From Chlamydiota bacterium (GTDB lineage Bacteria > Chlamydiota > Chlamydiia > Chlamydiales > SM23-39): 59,939 nt of DNA. Every line of letters begins with the position of its first letter. The stretch's first letter is position 1. The DNA is taken from positions 1-59,939 of the forward strand of contig DAIDHZ010000009.1 in NCBI GenBank assembly GCA_027451825.1, read 5' to 3'. The notes below the pieces were generated by a model. The model made no database searches and was not told the DNA's origin. It worked only from the letters and a program-made list of their open reading frames with translations. This document shows positions 26,351-36,856 of this stretch, in pieces. Position numbers and translations under genes: made by a program.

Positions 26351-29300
26351 TTAGGTTTGCAAAAGTTCTAACACATCTTCCCATGTCAATTTAGCGATCG
26401 CTTCATCATCGCAGCTCACCACTTTCTTGACCAATCCTTTTTTACGTCTTTGCATTTCAACGATCTTTTCTTCAATTGTATTCATTGTCATCAATTTATA
26501 GGAAGAGACTGATTTTTTCTGCCCCATACGATGCACACGGTCCGTTGCTTGATTCTCAACCGCCGGGTTCCACCACATGTCATAATGAATGACTGTATCT
26601 GCACCCACCAAATTCAATCCCGTACCACCGGCTTTCAATGACACCAAGAAGACAAGAATTTGTGGATTTTCATTAAATTCTTTCACCACTTCTAAGCGAT
26701 TTTTCGTAGTTCCGTCAAGGTAAGCAAAAGAAATGCCTCTTTGCTCAAAATCCTCTCTCATAATGTGAAGCATTTTGGTGTACTGACTGAAAATCACCGT
26801 CTTATGTCCGCCTTCTACAAGAGATTGCAAGAGCTCTAAGAGCATATCATATTTTGCTGAATCTCCGGGCTCTGCTTTTTCTTTTGCAAAAATCGCCGGA
26901 TGGCAACAGATTTGCTTCAAACGAGTCAACGTCGCTAAAATATGGATCTGGACTTTATCAAACCCTTCTTTCTCCACCAACTTCACAAGTTCATCACGTG
27001 CCGTTGCTGCGTAAGATCGGTAAAGATCCAACTGCGAATCAGACAATTGGCAATGATAGACAATCTCATCAATCGGAGGCAGATCTTTAAGCACATCGCT
27101 TTTCATACGGCGTAAAATAAAAGGAGAAATTTTACGTCGTAAATAATTCATGTTTTCTTGTTGCTGAGCTCCGCTGACACGAATATATTTCTCCATGAAT
27201 CGATCAAACGTGCTTAAAAATCCGGGCATCAAGAAGTCCATGAGACTCCATAGATCTTCCAAAGAATTCTCGATCGGCGTTCCTGTCAAAATCAAGCGAT
27301 GAGCCGCCTGGATCATTTTCACTGACTTTGCATTGCGAGTTCCTCGATTCTTAATATGCTGCGCTTCATCTAAAATGATATAACTAAATTGATTTTGACA
27401 ATACATCTCGATATCTTTTTGAAGCAAAGTATACGATGTAATTACAACATCAAAGTCATCCACTCTCTGCAGCATTTTCTTTCTTTGCCCAGGAATGCCA
27501 TCCACAACAACGACTTTCAACTTAGGGTTGAATTTATGAATCTCTTCTTTCCAGTTATACAATAAAGAGGTTGGACAAATGATCAAAGATTTCGCCTTTT
27601 CTACAGACAAATGATGCTGTGTAATGGCAGAGATCGCTTGCAGAGTCTTCCCAAGGCCCATGTCATCTGCCAAAATACCATTCAAATACATCAACCGAAG
27701 ACGCTCTAACCAGTGAACTCCCTCTTCCTGATAAGGTCGTAAATCAGCGCGAATCTCCTTCGGAACAGGCGATGCTTTGAGAGCCACCTCTCCAAGCATT
27801 TGACGTCTGATTTCCAAAAGGCGATCGGACATCTCAAACTGAACAGGAAGGCCTTTAAACGCATCCGGATCAATCGTCACCAAATTCCAAAGAGGTCTAT
27901 TTTCCGTGTGATCAGAAAGCTGCTTAACCCCAAGCTCATCAAATAACTGCACCAACTTAGAAATTCGATCTAAATCAAGAACTAAAATTTTAGAAAAACG
28001 AGCCGCCTCTTTTTTCGATCTTCCCGCATCAAGTTCCAAATAAGAGCGTTTCGCTGCAACACACTCCCAAAGAAGATCAATCTTCACTCCACGAAGAGCG
28101 CCATCAACTTTAAGATCGACTTCATAATATCCCATCGAACGGCTTGCATCGAGACGAAGAATAAATTTTGTTTCATCATAGAGGAACTGATCCAAAAGAT
28201 TTTGCGGACACTCAAATTGAACTCGAGACTGATTTCGAGGAATGATCCCCGTCATAAATTCAACAATTTTTTTCTCTGTTTTTGCAACATAGGTTCCCGC
28301 TTGCGGATTGAACACAAAATCCTGAAATAATTCTTCGATGATTTGCTGCTCTTCCACAAGATTTCTGGCCAAAACACCCTGTTTTGAGATAAAGGTTTTA
28401 ATATCTTCAAAACTCAATTTAGATAAAGTCGCAGGAACCTCTTTTCCTTCATAAGAAAAGAAAAGCGAAGCCTCTAATTCTCCATCCAAATACGACAAAT
28501 GACAACGAGCTCCTAATTGATTTGTAAACGGAAGAGTCACAAATTTCTCTAAAATTTCCGTATTCGTAACCTCTGCAAAATGCTTTAATTCGGAAAGTCC
28601 ATTTTCTACAAACGCCCCAAAGAGCGGCTCCGGTATCGTCATTTCACGAATCGGATTCAAACTCAAAAGATGCGTTCTTTTAATATGCGGTAAAAAACGA
28701 TAATACGTATCTTGATAGAGCATCCCCGGCTGTATGCAATCAAAAAGCACCACATCATCAATACTAAAGAGGGTCTCCTGAGCTAAAATCTGAGGTTTTA
28801 ACAAGATTTTTGCAGATGGCGGCTCTATATATTCCAAAGCAAAACGAAGCTGCACCGGCGCTACAGAATAGCGAAGAGGCGTTTCTAAAGACCCTAAATA
28901 CAAACAAGGCAAAATGGGCATTTCCTCTTCTCGGCTTTTAAAGCCTCTTGGCTGCGCCATGCTTTGCGCAATCTCATATGTCTTTGCAAGAAGCAGTCCA
29001 AAAATCTCAAGATCTAACTGCGCAATTCTTTGAGCTCTTTCATTTTGCACATTCTCCGCAATCCGGCCATGAGCCAAAATGAGCTGAAGAAGATGTCTTC
29101 CTATCGCATCAAAACAATTCAAAGAGAAAAACAAACGTTTCCCTGCAACAAATAAAGGCTCTTCATACCGAACCGCATCCAAAAATGCTTTCAAATGAGC
29201 AATCTGAAGCGGCTTTGAACGAAACGGCAATCTCAGAGCCAACTGAAATTCAACTCTTGTTTTTTTATCTCCTTGCAAAAGAGTCTGTGGATTAAAAATC

Positions 29301-29830
29301 AACGCAAGCTCAGCAGCTTGAAGATCTTCCCCTTTGAAAGGAACAAAAAATGGGGAGTGGGATAAAACATCTGCGGCAACAACATACTCTTGAAGCACCT
29401 GTTTTTGATATCTCGCATCTTGTTTGAAGACTTCTTTCTCTTCCGCTTCTTTAATCGCTTCAATGAGCTCTTTTTTCTCTTCAACATTCAAATGATCGCT
29501 TTTTGAAATATCTTCTTCTTTAGAATATTCGACCAAAAGGGAATCGATTTTATCTTCGAGATAAAAAATCAAAGCCGCCAAATGCTGACAATCATAACGG
29601 CATGGACAATCGCAATTCGTGTGAACGGCCGCCGACTCAAAACGATCCACTTCAATTTCACTCTCATAAGTATTTTCAAAATTTCCAAGAACGCGGCTAT
29701 TAAAACGAATGGTATCATTATCTAAACGGATAATTTTCGCAGAAACAATTTTTTGCTTTTCATAGAGCTGTTTTCCTTCTTTCAAAACAGCAGGGGAAAA
29801 ATCTTGTTTCATCTTACGAAAATTTAACAT
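26351..29830 (-). CDS. SNF2-family helicase-like ATPase with SWIM zinc finger
   Basis: The ATG at 29830 is preferred to a TTG two codons earlier. The 1159-residue protein has an N-terminal SWIM zinc finger ([17 protein letters not shown], near residue 75), a long bacterial SNF2-type middle region, and two RecA-like lobes with DDMGLGKT and ILDEAQHI, then the [14 protein letters not shown] motif VI. These DNA-translocating ATPases remodel protein-DNA complexes. Placement next to mreB matches CT708-CT709 as I remember it. Confidence 0.93.
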   Translation of the reverse strand: MLNFRKMKQDFSPAVLKEGKQLYEKQKIVSAKIIRLDNDTIRFNSRVLGNFENTYESEIEVDRFESAAVHTNCDCPCRYDCQHLAALIFYLEDKIDSLLVEYSKEEDISKSDHLNVEEKKELIEAIKEAEEKEVFKQDARYQKQVLQEYVVAADVLSHSPFFVPFKGEDLQAAELALIFNPQTLLQGDKKTRVEFQLALRLPFRSKPLQIAHLKAFLDAVRYEEPLFVAGKRLFFSLNCFDAIGRHLLQLILAHGRIAENVQNERAQRIAQLDLEIFGLLLAKTYEIAQSMAQPRGFKSREEEMPILPCLYLGSLETPLRYSVAPVQLRFALEYIEPPSAKILLKPQILAQETLFSIDDVVLFDCIQPGMLYQDTYYRFLPHIKRTHLLSLNPIREMTIPEPLFGAFVENGLSELKHFAEVTNTEILEKFVTLPFTNQLGARCHLSYLDGELEASLFFSYEGKEVPATLSKLSFEDIKTFISKQGVLARNLVEEQQIIEELFQDFVFNPQAGTYVAKTEKKIVEFMTGIIPRNQSRVQFECPQNLLDQFLYDETKFILRLDASRSMGYYEVDLKVDGALRGVKIDLLWECVAAKRSYLELDAGRSKKEAARFSKILVLDLDRISKLVQLFDELGVKQLSDHTENRPLWNLVTIDPDAFKGLPVQFEMSDRLLEIRRQMLGEVALKASPVPKEIRADLRPYQEEGVHWLERLRLMYLNGILADDMGLGKTLQAISAITQHHLSVEKAKSLIICPTSLLYNWKEEIHKFNPKLKVVVVDGIPGQRKKMLQRVDDFDVVITSYTLLQKDIEMYCQNQFSYIILDEAQHIKNRGTRNAKSVKMIQAAHRLILTGTPIENSLEDLWSLMDFLMPGFLSTFDRFMEKYIRVSGAQQQENMNYLRRKISPFILRRMKSDVLKDLPPIDEIVYHCQLSDSQLDLYRSYAATARDELVKLVEKEGFDKVQIHILATLTRLKQICCHPAIFAKEKAEPGDSAKYDMLLELLQSLVEGGHKTVIFSQYTKMLHIMREDFEQRGISFAYLDGTTKNRLEVVKEFNENPQILVFLVSLKAGGTGLNLVGADTVIHYDMWWNPAVENQATDRVHRMGQKKSVSSYKLMTMNTIEEKIVEMQRRKKGLVKKVVSCDDEAIAKLTWEDVLELLQT

Positions 29831-30043
29831 ACACAATCGCCCATCTTTTAGGAAAAACCGACATGAAATCGTGCATCGATTTTTCAGGCCGGAGTCTTAG
29901 GTTTACCTTTTTTTGAAAACCTTCGCAATGAAAAAATTTGAAATGCTCAAAAAATCAATCATCCTCAAAACCTTGGATATTTTTTAAAAAAAAGAATTGA
30001 CGCAAAACGCAAAAAAACAATAAATTTTTAGCCAAAAAAACGT

Positions 30044-30871
30044 ATGGCAACAACAACTTTACAACAAACTCCACCAAGAAGAAGAGAAGAGGAAGTCGAA
30101 TGTACGATTTGCTATGACCGTGCAACAGAACTCTTTTGTCAGCCAATGGGAACAAAACCATCGAGAGACTCGCATGAGATGTGCAGAGCATGCGCCACTA
30201 CAGTGAGCGATTGCCCTTTCTGCAGAAGATGGATAGCAGCCATAGGAGAACAAAAAACCAATCTGGATCATCCGCAAACCCAAAAACATCTGCTCCAAAA
30301 ATTCATCAATGATCACACATTCGCAGAAAGAGCCCTCAATGAACATCCTGAAGATCAGCGTCTCGCAAACCTCTATTTTGCAGCACTCCATACGTCACAA
30401 GGCGAAAACAGAGAAAAAATCTCAAGACTAGAAGGGACACACGGGCCAAGAAAACCTGAAGATTTAGATCAAGCACTCACCATTCTCGCAGAAAACTCAT
30501 CTCTAGGCACACAGTCTCTTCTCTCTCAAAGAGAGTTCTCGACGCCCTCAAAAGAAGTGGCGCTTATTGCAGCCGCACGCGCAGGGAATGAAGGGACCGC
30601 AAATGTATTACTCAAAAGCACCCAAAGTTCTGAGGCCCGAGGAAATGCGCTCCTCGCAGCAACTTCTCCGGACATGATTCAACTTTTAAGAACTGGCGAT
30701 ATCGAAGAAGAATACCGACAAAAAGCAAAAGAACTAGCTCTTCAAAGAAATGACCCGGAGGCTGTGAGAGCTCTTTCCACAACTTCCGAAATCATTTCAG
30801 AAACTTTTTTTCTCCCCATTGACGCATGCGCACAAGCGATCGTCTCTTTGCTAAAAAATTTAGATTTTTAA
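30044..30871 (+). CDS. RING-finger protein, candidate ubiquitin-ligase effector
   Basis: A 275-residue protein with a C3HC4-type RING pattern: Cys20, Cys23, Cys32, His44, Cys47, Cys50, Cys57, Cys60. The 11-residue gap between Cys32 and His44 is longer than the usual 1-3, so it is an unusual RING or U-box-like variant. The C-terminal two-thirds are helical with ankyrin-like segments near residues 165-250 (VALIAAARAGNEGTANVLLK). Bacteria have no ubiquitin, so a RING in this group points to a host-directed E3 ligase; that role is inference. Confidence 0.7.
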   Translation: MATTTLQQTPPRRREEEVECTICYDRATELFCQPMGTKPSRDSHEMCRACATTVSDCPFCRRWIAAIGEQKTNLDHPQTQKHLLQKFINDHTFAERALNEHPEDQRLANLYFAALHTSQGENREKISRLEGTHGPRKPEDLDQALTILAENSSLGTQSLLSQREFSTPSKEVALIAAARAGNEGTANVLLKSTQSSEARGNALLAATSPDMIQLLRTGDIEEEYRQKAKELALQRNDPEAVRALSTTSEIISETFFLPIDACAQAIVSLLKNLDF

Positions 30872-30873
30872 AT

Positions 30874-31233
30874 TTAAGGCTCTTCTATCGTAGTAGATCC
30901 ATTTTGAGTCGTTTGCATATCGTAGCTATCAAACGAATATGGAAGCGGAGAAATTTGCTTATACCGTTTGGAAACGACCTTGCCATCCTTAACGATCACA
31001 AAATAATGCCTTTCATTGAGATCTCTTCCTCCGACCTTGAATCTTTCAATATACTCATATTCTATTGAGCCATCATCCAGTTTTCTTTCTCGAATAGGAG
31101 ATCCCATGGAAGAAATGAGCTCTTCTCGACTGGCCCCCACAGGGACATCTCCAAATTTTTGCATTGTGACAAGACTTCCGCCGGAAGAACAGGCACTCAA
31201 AACAAGCAAACTACAAATTGTCCATCGATTCAC
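30874..31233 (-). CDS. BamE/SmpA-like lipoprotein
   Basis: A 119-residue lipoprotein with a signal peptide ending in lipobox LSAC (Cys15). The core GASREELISSMGSP...GSIEYEYIE resembles the SmpA/OmlA (BamE) fold, which stabilises the BAM complex for outer-membrane insertion. Its start overlaps the upstream gene by 4 bp, so it is translationally coupled in a rodA operon. Confidence 0.65.
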   Translation of the reverse strand: MNRWTICSLLVLSACSSGGSLVTMQKFGDVPVGASREELISSMGSPIRERKLDDGSIEYEYIERFKVGGRDLNERHYFVIVKDGKVVSKRYKQISPLPYSFDSYDMQTTQNGSTTIEEP

Positions 31234-31712
31234 AAATCTTCTCCATGTTGAGGTCCATCGGGAGATGGAAGTTCTTTAGATTGCAGCCAAAGGCGAGCTT
31301 CAATTCGTGTGCGAAATTGATCCGTCGTAATGTATTCGCCGCGCATTGTATAGCTGCCGTCATCTTGCTTGTGATAGATTTCAAACCCTTCAAAGTTAGA
31401 ATTCCCTCGAAACTCCCAAGAAATCATATTTTCATCCACAATACCGCTTCCGACAATACGACCTACATTTTGGTTCTCTAAATCTACAGAAAATTTTTTC
31501 CCCTGAAACTCATAAAACTCAAGTTCGTTACGCATATGCTCCGGGAATCCCTGGATATGAATTTCTTGAGCGCAAGCGATTTTTCCGGAAAAATCAGGAT
31601 TTTGAACAAACCAATGAGTCCCAAAGAAAAGCTCTTCTTCCACCATGTTCAATACAATCTTACCCTCACCCGTCCAAAGACCCGGAGAAAAAATAAACGC
31701 ATGATTCAACAT
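31230..31712 (-). CDS. Hypothetical protein of the rodA operon
   Basis: A 160-residue soluble, strand-rich protein (LWTGEGKIVLNMVEEELFFGTHWFVQ and later GSGIVDENMISWEFRGNSNFEGFEIY). No motif recognised. It starts at the last base of the upstream gene rodA and overlaps the BamE-like gene by 4 bp, so the three form one coupled operon. The beta-barrel-like composition suggests a lipocalin-type or envelope-related fold, which is speculative. Confidence 0.8.
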   Translation of the reverse strand: MLNHAFIFSPGLWTGEGKIVLNMVEEELFFGTHWFVQNPDFSGKIACAQEIHIQGFPEHMRNELEFYEFQGKKFSVDLENQNVGRIVGSGIVDENMISWEFRGNSNFEGFEIYHKQDDGSYTMRGEYITTDQFRTRIEARLWLQSKELPSPDGPQHGEDL

Positions 31713-32842
31713 CAGAACATAAACCTTCTGCTATAAATACTTTGCAGTAATCCAAGAGCTGCCATCGTCGTAAGAAGAGAACTTCCTCCATACGTCACAA
31801 AAACTAAAGGCACTCCGGATATCGGCAAAAGAGCGCACATCATCGCAATATTAATGAGTACATGCATGGCCAAATATGCAGCCAAGCCTGCTGCCAAAAG
31901 GCGCCCAAATGCATCTCTTGCCACTACCGCTACCTGAAAACTACAATAAATCAAAGCATAAAAAAGAAACAGAAGGAACGTAAGCCCCACAAAACCAAAC
32001 TCTTCGCCAAAAGCAGCAAACACAGAATCAGTATGAGCGGCTGGAAGCCACTTCCTTCCTGAGAATTCGCTTTTATGCCAACCGGTGCCTGTAGACCCTC
32101 CAATGGCAATGGCTGTTTGAGCAGCCTTCTGATGATAGGTATTAGGATTCAATCGATCATATTGATATTCCTTCATAAACTTCGTAAAAAAGGGCTGCAT
32201 TTTCTCATGTGATAAAACCCCTAAAAACACTAAAGCCGCAAAACCAAAACTCACCATTCCAATAGCAATTAAAGAATGTAAAACTTTTTTATGAACTCCG
32301 GCCAAATACCCCATACAAAGAGAAATGGGATACAAAACTAAAGCGGTCCCTAAATCGGGCTGTTTCAAAATGAGCAAAAAAGGAATTCCTGCAATGATCC
32401 CCATCTGAAAAGCAGATTTCAAAGTCCCTACAAATCGCCCCCTTCTTTCCAAAAACCATCCCAAAGCAATAATCACAACCAGCTTTGCCAGCTCCGACGG
32501 TTGGTAATTGGCAATTCCCGGAATACGATACCACCTGTGCACATTTTGAATCGGGCTTACAAAAAAAAGGCCCACCAATAAAAGAATCGTCCCAAGATAA
32601 AGAAAAACGCTCCAATCTCTCAATTTTCGATAATCAAAAAAAGCAAACACAAAAAAAACAACCCAACCCAAGCAAAACCATCGCATTTGACTTTTGACAA
32701 GCGGCGTCCAAAAATAGCTGCTCTCCCACTCGCTTGCATCAATCGTCATGGAGGAAATGACAAGAAGGCTAATCGCCATTAAACAAAAAACAATCGGGAA
32801 AAGTCGAAAATCAATTCGCGATAAAACTCGAGGATCCCACAT
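31712..32842 (-). CDS. rodA: Peptidoglycan glycosyltransferase RodA (SEDS family)
   Basis: A 376-residue SEDS protein with about ten membrane spans. Conserved stretches include NYQPSELAKLVVIIALGWFL, QPDLGTALVLYPISLCMGYLAG and GLAAYLAMHVLINIAMMCALLPISGVPLVFVTYGGSS. It polymerises lipid II glycan strands with a class B penicillin-binding protein. Divergent to birA, the order remembered for CT725/CT726. With MreB it serves the chlamydial division ring. Confidence 0.95.
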   Translation of the reverse strand: MWDPRVLSRIDFRLFPIVFCLMAISLLVISSMTIDASEWESSYFWTPLVKSQMRWFCLGWVVFFVFAFFDYRKLRDWSVFLYLGTILLLVGLFFVSPIQNVHRWYRIPGIANYQPSELAKLVVIIALGWFLERRGRFVGTLKSAFQMGIIAGIPFLLILKQPDLGTALVLYPISLCMGYLAGVHKKVLHSLIAIGMVSFGFAALVFLGVLSHEKMQPFFTKFMKEYQYDRLNPNTYHQKAAQTAIAIGGSTGTGWHKSEFSGRKWLPAAHTDSVFAAFGEEFGFVGLTFLLFLFYALIYCSFQVAVVARDAFGRLLAAGLAAYLAMHVLINIAMMCALLPISGVPLVFVTYGGSSLLTTMAALGLLQSIYSRRFMF

Positions 32843-32859
32843 AATGTCTCCACTGTATC

Positions 32860-33417
32860 ATGAAAAATTTAGAAATTGAAGACATCTTTCTCGACACCAT
32901 TGATTCAACAAACAGCTATGCCAAAGCTCACGCTCAAGAATTCAACCCTGATAAAGTCACTTGCATCACCGCAGAATATCAAACACAAGGGAAAGGTCAA
33001 TTCGGGAAAAAATGGATCTCTCCTCGAGGCGTCAATCTCTATTCAACCTTTTATTTTCATCTTCCTCTCAATACAAAAAACATCACCTCCCTTGCAAATC
33101 TCATGGCATCAAGTTTAGCAACGCTTCTTAAAAATAAAGGACTTCACCCAACCATCAAATGGCCAAACGACGTACAAATCGACAAAAAAAAGATCGCAGG
33201 CGTTTTAGTTGAAGTCATTTTGCAGCCTGAATTTATCGAAGTTATTTTAGGGATCGGCGTTAATATCAACATGGAAAAAGAAGATCTTTCTCTCATTGAC
33301 CAGCCGGCAACATCTTTAAAAGAAGAAACGAAAATACACTCAGACAAAAAACAATTTCTAAAAGAACTTCAACATCAATTTCTTTTAGACCTTAAAAATT
33401 TTATATACCGGGAGTGA
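32860..33417 (+). CDS. birA: Biotin-protein ligase, short form
   Basis: The 185-residue protein carries the catalytic loop GKGQFGKKW (44-52) and the KWPNDVQIDKKKIAGVLVE segment with the adenylate-binding lysine. It attaches biotin to acetyl-CoA carboxylase. It lacks the N-terminal repressor domain and the C-terminal SH3-like domain, as expected for the short class. Its last four residues (IYRE) are read from the end of the palindromic element, copy B. Confidence 0.93.
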   Translation: MKNLEIEDIFLDTIDSTNSYAKAHAQEFNPDKVTCITAEYQTQGKGQFGKKWISPRGVNLYSTFYFHLPLNTKNITSLANLMASSLATLLKNKGLHPTIKWPNDVQIDKKKIAGVLVEVILQPEFIEVILGIGVNINMEKEDLSLIDQPATSLKEETKIHSDKKQFLKELQHQFLLDLKNFIYRE

Positions 33418-33576
33418 ATCAAGAATCGGAATATGGCAAGGAGGCGCCCGCCATTTGAGCCAAGCGAAGCTGGCGCCGAAGCAATCCAACTTAAGTAAGT
33501 TGGGTGATGCAGGCGGGCTCAAATGTCATGGCTGTCCAACGCTGCCAAAAACCGATTCTCGAGTCTTTTTCGGTAT
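33404..33576. repeat. Palindromic element, copy B (divergent)
   Basis: The ends resemble copies A and D (left TATACCG..GAATCAAGAATCGG, right CCGATTCTCGAG..TTCGGTATC) but are imperfect. The inside has its own nested stems (CCCGCCATTTGAGCC with GGCGGGCTCAAATG; CCAACTTAAGTAAGTTGG). It lies across the birA stop codon, so it supplies the last codons of BirA. Confidence 0.8.
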
Positions 33577-33593
33577 CAACCAAGGAATTTAAA

Positions 33594-34010
33594 ATGAGAA
33601 TTTCAAGCTTTACCGGCATGATCAGCAGTATCGGACTCAATTGCATCAATCCCTCTTCTGCAGAAGCGGCACCGCCCCTTAATTTTGGGAACACAATCTC
33701 GATCAGAGCCACCAATGGACCCTTCATTGTTTTTACAATTCATTTGACAGGATCCTTCGATATTCACCCAAGAGCCCAGCAGGCTGTTGTCAATTATCAA
33801 ACACGAGTTGTTGCACACTTTCCTCGATTAGACAATTCAACGTTTCATTTTAAAATTCATCTAGAACTTCTCAATCAAAGAAACGAAGTGATTCACGTAA
33901 TCGACTTCAACTCTTCTGAAAAACCACATGGAGATACGATGTCATTTCAGATCCCTGAAAATATTACAAATGAAGTGAAAAACATACGATCAACATTTCA
34001 TGCAGTTTAA
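33594..34010 (+). CDS. Hypothetical protein
   Basis: The ATG at 33594 with AAGGA nine bases upstream gives 138 residues; the frame runs further 5' into the palindromic repeat and is not used. The N-terminus (MRISSFTGMISSIGLNC) is mildly hydrophobic. The remainder is strand-rich (FIVFTIHLTGSFDI, FHFKIHLELLNQRNEVIHVIDF), like a small beta domain. No family recognised. It overlaps the end of the TpsB gene by 4 bp (convergent). Confidence 0.6.
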   Translation: MRISSFTGMISSIGLNCINPSSAEAAPPLNFGNTISIRATNGPFIVFTIHLTGSFDIHPRAQQAVVNYQTRVVAHFPRLDNSTFHFKIHLELLNQRNEVIHVIDFNSSEKPHGDTMSFQIPENITNEVKNIRSTFHAV

Positions 34011-35674
34011 TAACTTACAATAACGCCAAAATTGTATCTTGAATCAGATGCGTTATCAAAGCCGTGATGCCAAAGCTGAAATCCGTAATCAAAACGAGCT
34101 GTCACATAACGGCTATATTGATAACGGGCTCCAGGACCGATCGAGCCCAATGTTTGAGACTTCGTCTCATTTCCATGGCAAGATCGGTGTTCAACTCCCC
34201 ATCCTGCATCAAAAAAGGCAAGAAGATAAAACTCATCTTCTCGTTTTTTCCCAAACCACTTTGAAAAACTAACGTGAGGAGTTTCTAGTTCCAAATTCAC
34301 AACAAATCCACTATCAACATTGACAAGCCTCTCTTCAAACCCGCGAACTGCCGAATACCCTGCCAACGTCAGCTGCTCACTTGATAAAAGATTGCTACTT
34401 GCAACTTGAGCTGAAATATCATAACTCATCCAAAAATCATGCGGTAACTTGCGTGCAAAAGAGTGAGATCCTTTCAAATAGGCGTATTCAGCTTTAGCAT
34501 CATTTCTAAACTCTCGATAATCACGACTTTTATTTTTAGTCGTAATTCCTCCGGGATTGCCATAAAGCTCTAGCACAAGAGTCGTTCGCTGAACTTCATC
34601 ACTATACCCCAACTCATATCCAACCATAAATTGATTGATATCCGCAGTCCTTTGCCGACTCGACCAAGATCTCGAATCAGGGACTCTTTCTTTCAAACGA
34701 AGCTCTGTCTCTTTAAAATCATAGCCAAACACAAACTCTTGCATCACTCTAGGATATGCCATCAAAGGAATTCGATACCTGGCATCAATCTGCCAACTCG
34801 TCCCAAGCTCTTTATATTCAATCGGGCTTGTATTTTCTAAAGAAGGCTCGACTTGAGAATAACCTCCATAAAATACGGCGACATGACGCCAAGGACATGG
34901 AATTCTAGCAGATACCGTATGCGCATAAAAACGATTCCAATTCGGAGAGGAAGTAAATTGATAAGAAATTTGAGAATCTTCAATCAATGTTTTCCCAAAG
35001 TTAAACCCTGCAAAGATCCGATTTCTTTCTGTAGCAATGGTCCCGGTATTATCGCTTCCTGCATAAACGCGATAAGGCCATCGATCTTCAGTCAAAAGCT
35101 CAAGATCAACAACTCCCTTTTGCTTTCCTGGCACCCAAATGGCATCCGTTCTACGAAAAGGGTTTTGATTCATCCAAGCAAGATCTTCCACCACTTTGCG
35201 TGCAATGACAGGAGATCCCGGCTTTGTCCGAATGTATCCGGCCATCTCACTTCCCGAAAAATAGCGATTGCCTAAAGAATGAACATTCCCAAGTCTTGCC
35301 TCTTCAACAACAACCTGAACAACGCCATCATCCCATGCTTGCTTTGGGATTGTGACCATGACAAAAGGCTGACCTTCTTTTTCATAAAAATCCAAAACAT
35401 CCTGTTTTAAAGAAGATAAACTTCCGCATGTCAAAGGGCCGGCAACATATTGCTTTTCAATTTTTTTCAAAAAAGAGCCACTCTCTTGTAAAAGACAAAC
35501 CCCTTTTACAACGACACCGGAAGAATCGCTTTTAAGTTTTCTAACAACATGATCTTCGCTATCTACAAAGACAATTGTCTCAATTTTCGAATCCAAATTT
35601 TCATTGCAAGAAATACAAAGATCTTGAGAAAAACCAAAACCAGCAAACCCGAATAAAAAAACCAAAAGCTTCAT
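34007..35674 (-). CDS. TpsB/ShlB-FhaC-type outer-membrane transporter of two-partner secretion
   Basis: The 555-residue protein has a signal peptide (1-16), POTRA domains (about 65-190, including FYEKEGQPFVMVTIP and GNRYFSGSEMAGYIRTKPGSP), then a 16-stranded-barrel-like region with repeated aromatic-ended strands, ending SRYNFGVIVSY. This is the FhaC/ShlB group of the Omp85 superfamily, which exports a large TpsA exoprotein. No TpsA gene lies on either side. It is the second gene of a two-gene operon. Confidence 0.85.
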   Translation of the reverse strand: MKLLVFLFGFAGFGFSQDLCISCNENLDSKIETIVFVDSEDHVVRKLKSDSSGVVVKGVCLLQESGSFLKKIEKQYVAGPLTCGSLSSLKQDVLDFYEKEGQPFVMVTIPKQAWDDGVVQVVVEEARLGNVHSLGNRYFSGSEMAGYIRTKPGSPVIARKVVEDLAWMNQNPFRRTDAIWVPGKQKGVVDLELLTEDRWPYRVYAGSDNTGTIATERNRIFAGFNFGKTLIEDSQISYQFTSSPNWNRFYAHTVSARIPCPWRHVAVFYGGYSQVEPSLENTSPIEYKELGTSWQIDARYRIPLMAYPRVMQEFVFGYDFKETELRLKERVPDSRSWSSRQRTADINQFMVGYELGYSDEVQRTTLVLELYGNPGGITTKNKSRDYREFRNDAKAEYAYLKGSHSFARKLPHDFWMSYDISAQVASSNLLSSEQLTLAGYSAVRGFEERLVNVDSGFVVNLELETPHVSFSKWFGKKREDEFYLLAFFDAGWGVEHRSCHGNETKSQTLGSIGPGARYQYSRYVTARFDYGFQLWHHGFDNASDSRYNFGVIVSY

Positions 35675-36075
35675 TGTACTTCCTTCATCGTTTGATTTTC
35701 TAAATTACACAGCTGCTCTTCCATCGGAGGATTTTTCCAAAAAGGGCTCCATTGAAATTCCTGATATTGATCCAAAATTCTCACATTCTCTCCGGACATT
35801 GTAGATCTTAAAAAAAACTGTCGATTTTCTCCCATTGCAATGCAAGAAGAGACATCTTTTCTAGTCCATCCTTTCATCGCCTTCATGAAAGCTTTTCGAT
35901 CGACTCGAATTTGAAATTCCTGATCCCAAATTCTTTCAGGAATGAGTGATCGAATCTGCTGCAAAGATTCCCATCCTGCGCAAAAACTCTTCGGCCGCTC
36001 ATGGCCGCAACATAAAGGATCTGCAAAAGCAACAGAACAAAGGATGAAACAACATCCAAGAAAAGCTAGCCGCAT
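35671..36075 (-). CDS. Small exported Cys-containing protein cotranscribed with TpsB
   Basis: The ATG at 36075 gives 134 residues with a signal peptide ending near AFA (residue 18); an upstream in-frame start would add a second hydrophobic stretch and lacks support. The mature part has five Cys (PLCCGHERPKSFC..., CIAMG, QLCNL), suggesting disulphides in the periplasm. The stop overlaps the TpsB start (ATGA). It may be a TpsB helper or a tiny exported substrate; unknown. Confidence 0.65.
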   Translation of the reverse strand: MRLAFLGCCFILCSVAFADPLCCGHERPKSFCAGWESLQQIRSLIPERIWDQEFQIRVDRKAFMKAMKGWTRKDVSSCIAMGENRQFFLRSTMSGENVRILDQYQEFQWSPFWKNPPMEEQLCNLENQTMKEVQ

Positions 36076-36238
36076 AATTCTCCTAAGATAGAAAAAGCAA
36101 TTGTTATACAAAAAGTTGAAAACAATCAATGAATATTTGAGGGAGTCTCCCCGGGGTGAGTTCTTCAAGAGAAGTTGAGATATGCAAAAAATATTGATCA
36201 AAAGTTTTAAAGAGAGTAGAATGAACTCTTTCATCTTT

Positions 36239-36311
<73 letters not shown>

Positions 36312-36856
36312 AAACAAAAACCCTGCAAATGCAGGGTTTTTTTGGTCAGAAAAAACGCCAAAGTCTTGGCGTTTTTAAGAATCGAAGTGAGAGACTTGTC
36401 TCGAACCGGCTCGATGGACGAGGACGGCGATAGCCGCTTCGCCTGAGAGGATTCCAGTTCTGGCCAAAACAAAAACCCTGCGAATGCAGGGTTTTTTTTT
36501 GGTCAGAAAAAACGCCAAAGTCTTGGCGTTTTTAAGAATCGAAGTGAGGGACTTGTCTCGAACCGGCTCGATGGACGAGGACGGCGATAGCCGCTTCGCC
36601 TGAGAGGATTCCAGTTCTGGCCAAAACAAAAACCCTGCAAATGCAGGTTTTTTTTTTGGTCAGAAAAAAACCAACAATTTGGGTTCATCCAAAATCGAAT
36701 TGAAGCGATTGAAAAGGCCTTAAAAGGTTTGCGCATCTTGCCGCCTACATATCCGCAACTCATTCTAAGACACTTACAAAATAAAATAAATTTTATTATT
36801 TTTTTTCTTTAGATTTCCATGATATAATAATAAAAATTAATACAACACTACATTAA
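36312..36856. repeat. Tandem copies of tRNA-Phe 3' end with paired terminator hairpins
   Basis: The last 16 bases of the tRNA (GATTCCAGTTCTGGCC, from 36295) recur at 36450 and 36607, each with the following 100-150 bases, in units of about 155-157 bp. Each unit carries a strong hairpin CCCTGC-AAAT-GCAGGG with T run (first at 36316-36343) and, in the first two units, a second hairpin CGCCAA-AGTC-TTGGCG with T run (36351-36376). The third unit breaks down after 36668. The remainder to 36856 is AT-rich with no gene. Confidence 0.88.
36316..36376 (+). terminator. Double terminator of the tRNA-Phe transcript
   Basis: Two successive hairpins with T runs: CCCTGC-AAAT-GCAGGG (stem 36321-36336) and CGCCAA-AGTC-TTGGCG (stem 36356-36371). 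The first stem could extend into the acceptor 3' strand of the tRNA. The pair is repeated downstream. Confidence 0.85.

Noticed and set aside
35671-36075. TpsA partner of the TpsB porin
   Set aside because: 134 residues, no TPS domain or repeat; far too small.
36450-36622. Further tRNA-Phe genes
   Set aside because: Only the last 16 tRNA bases recur; D and anticodon arms are missing.
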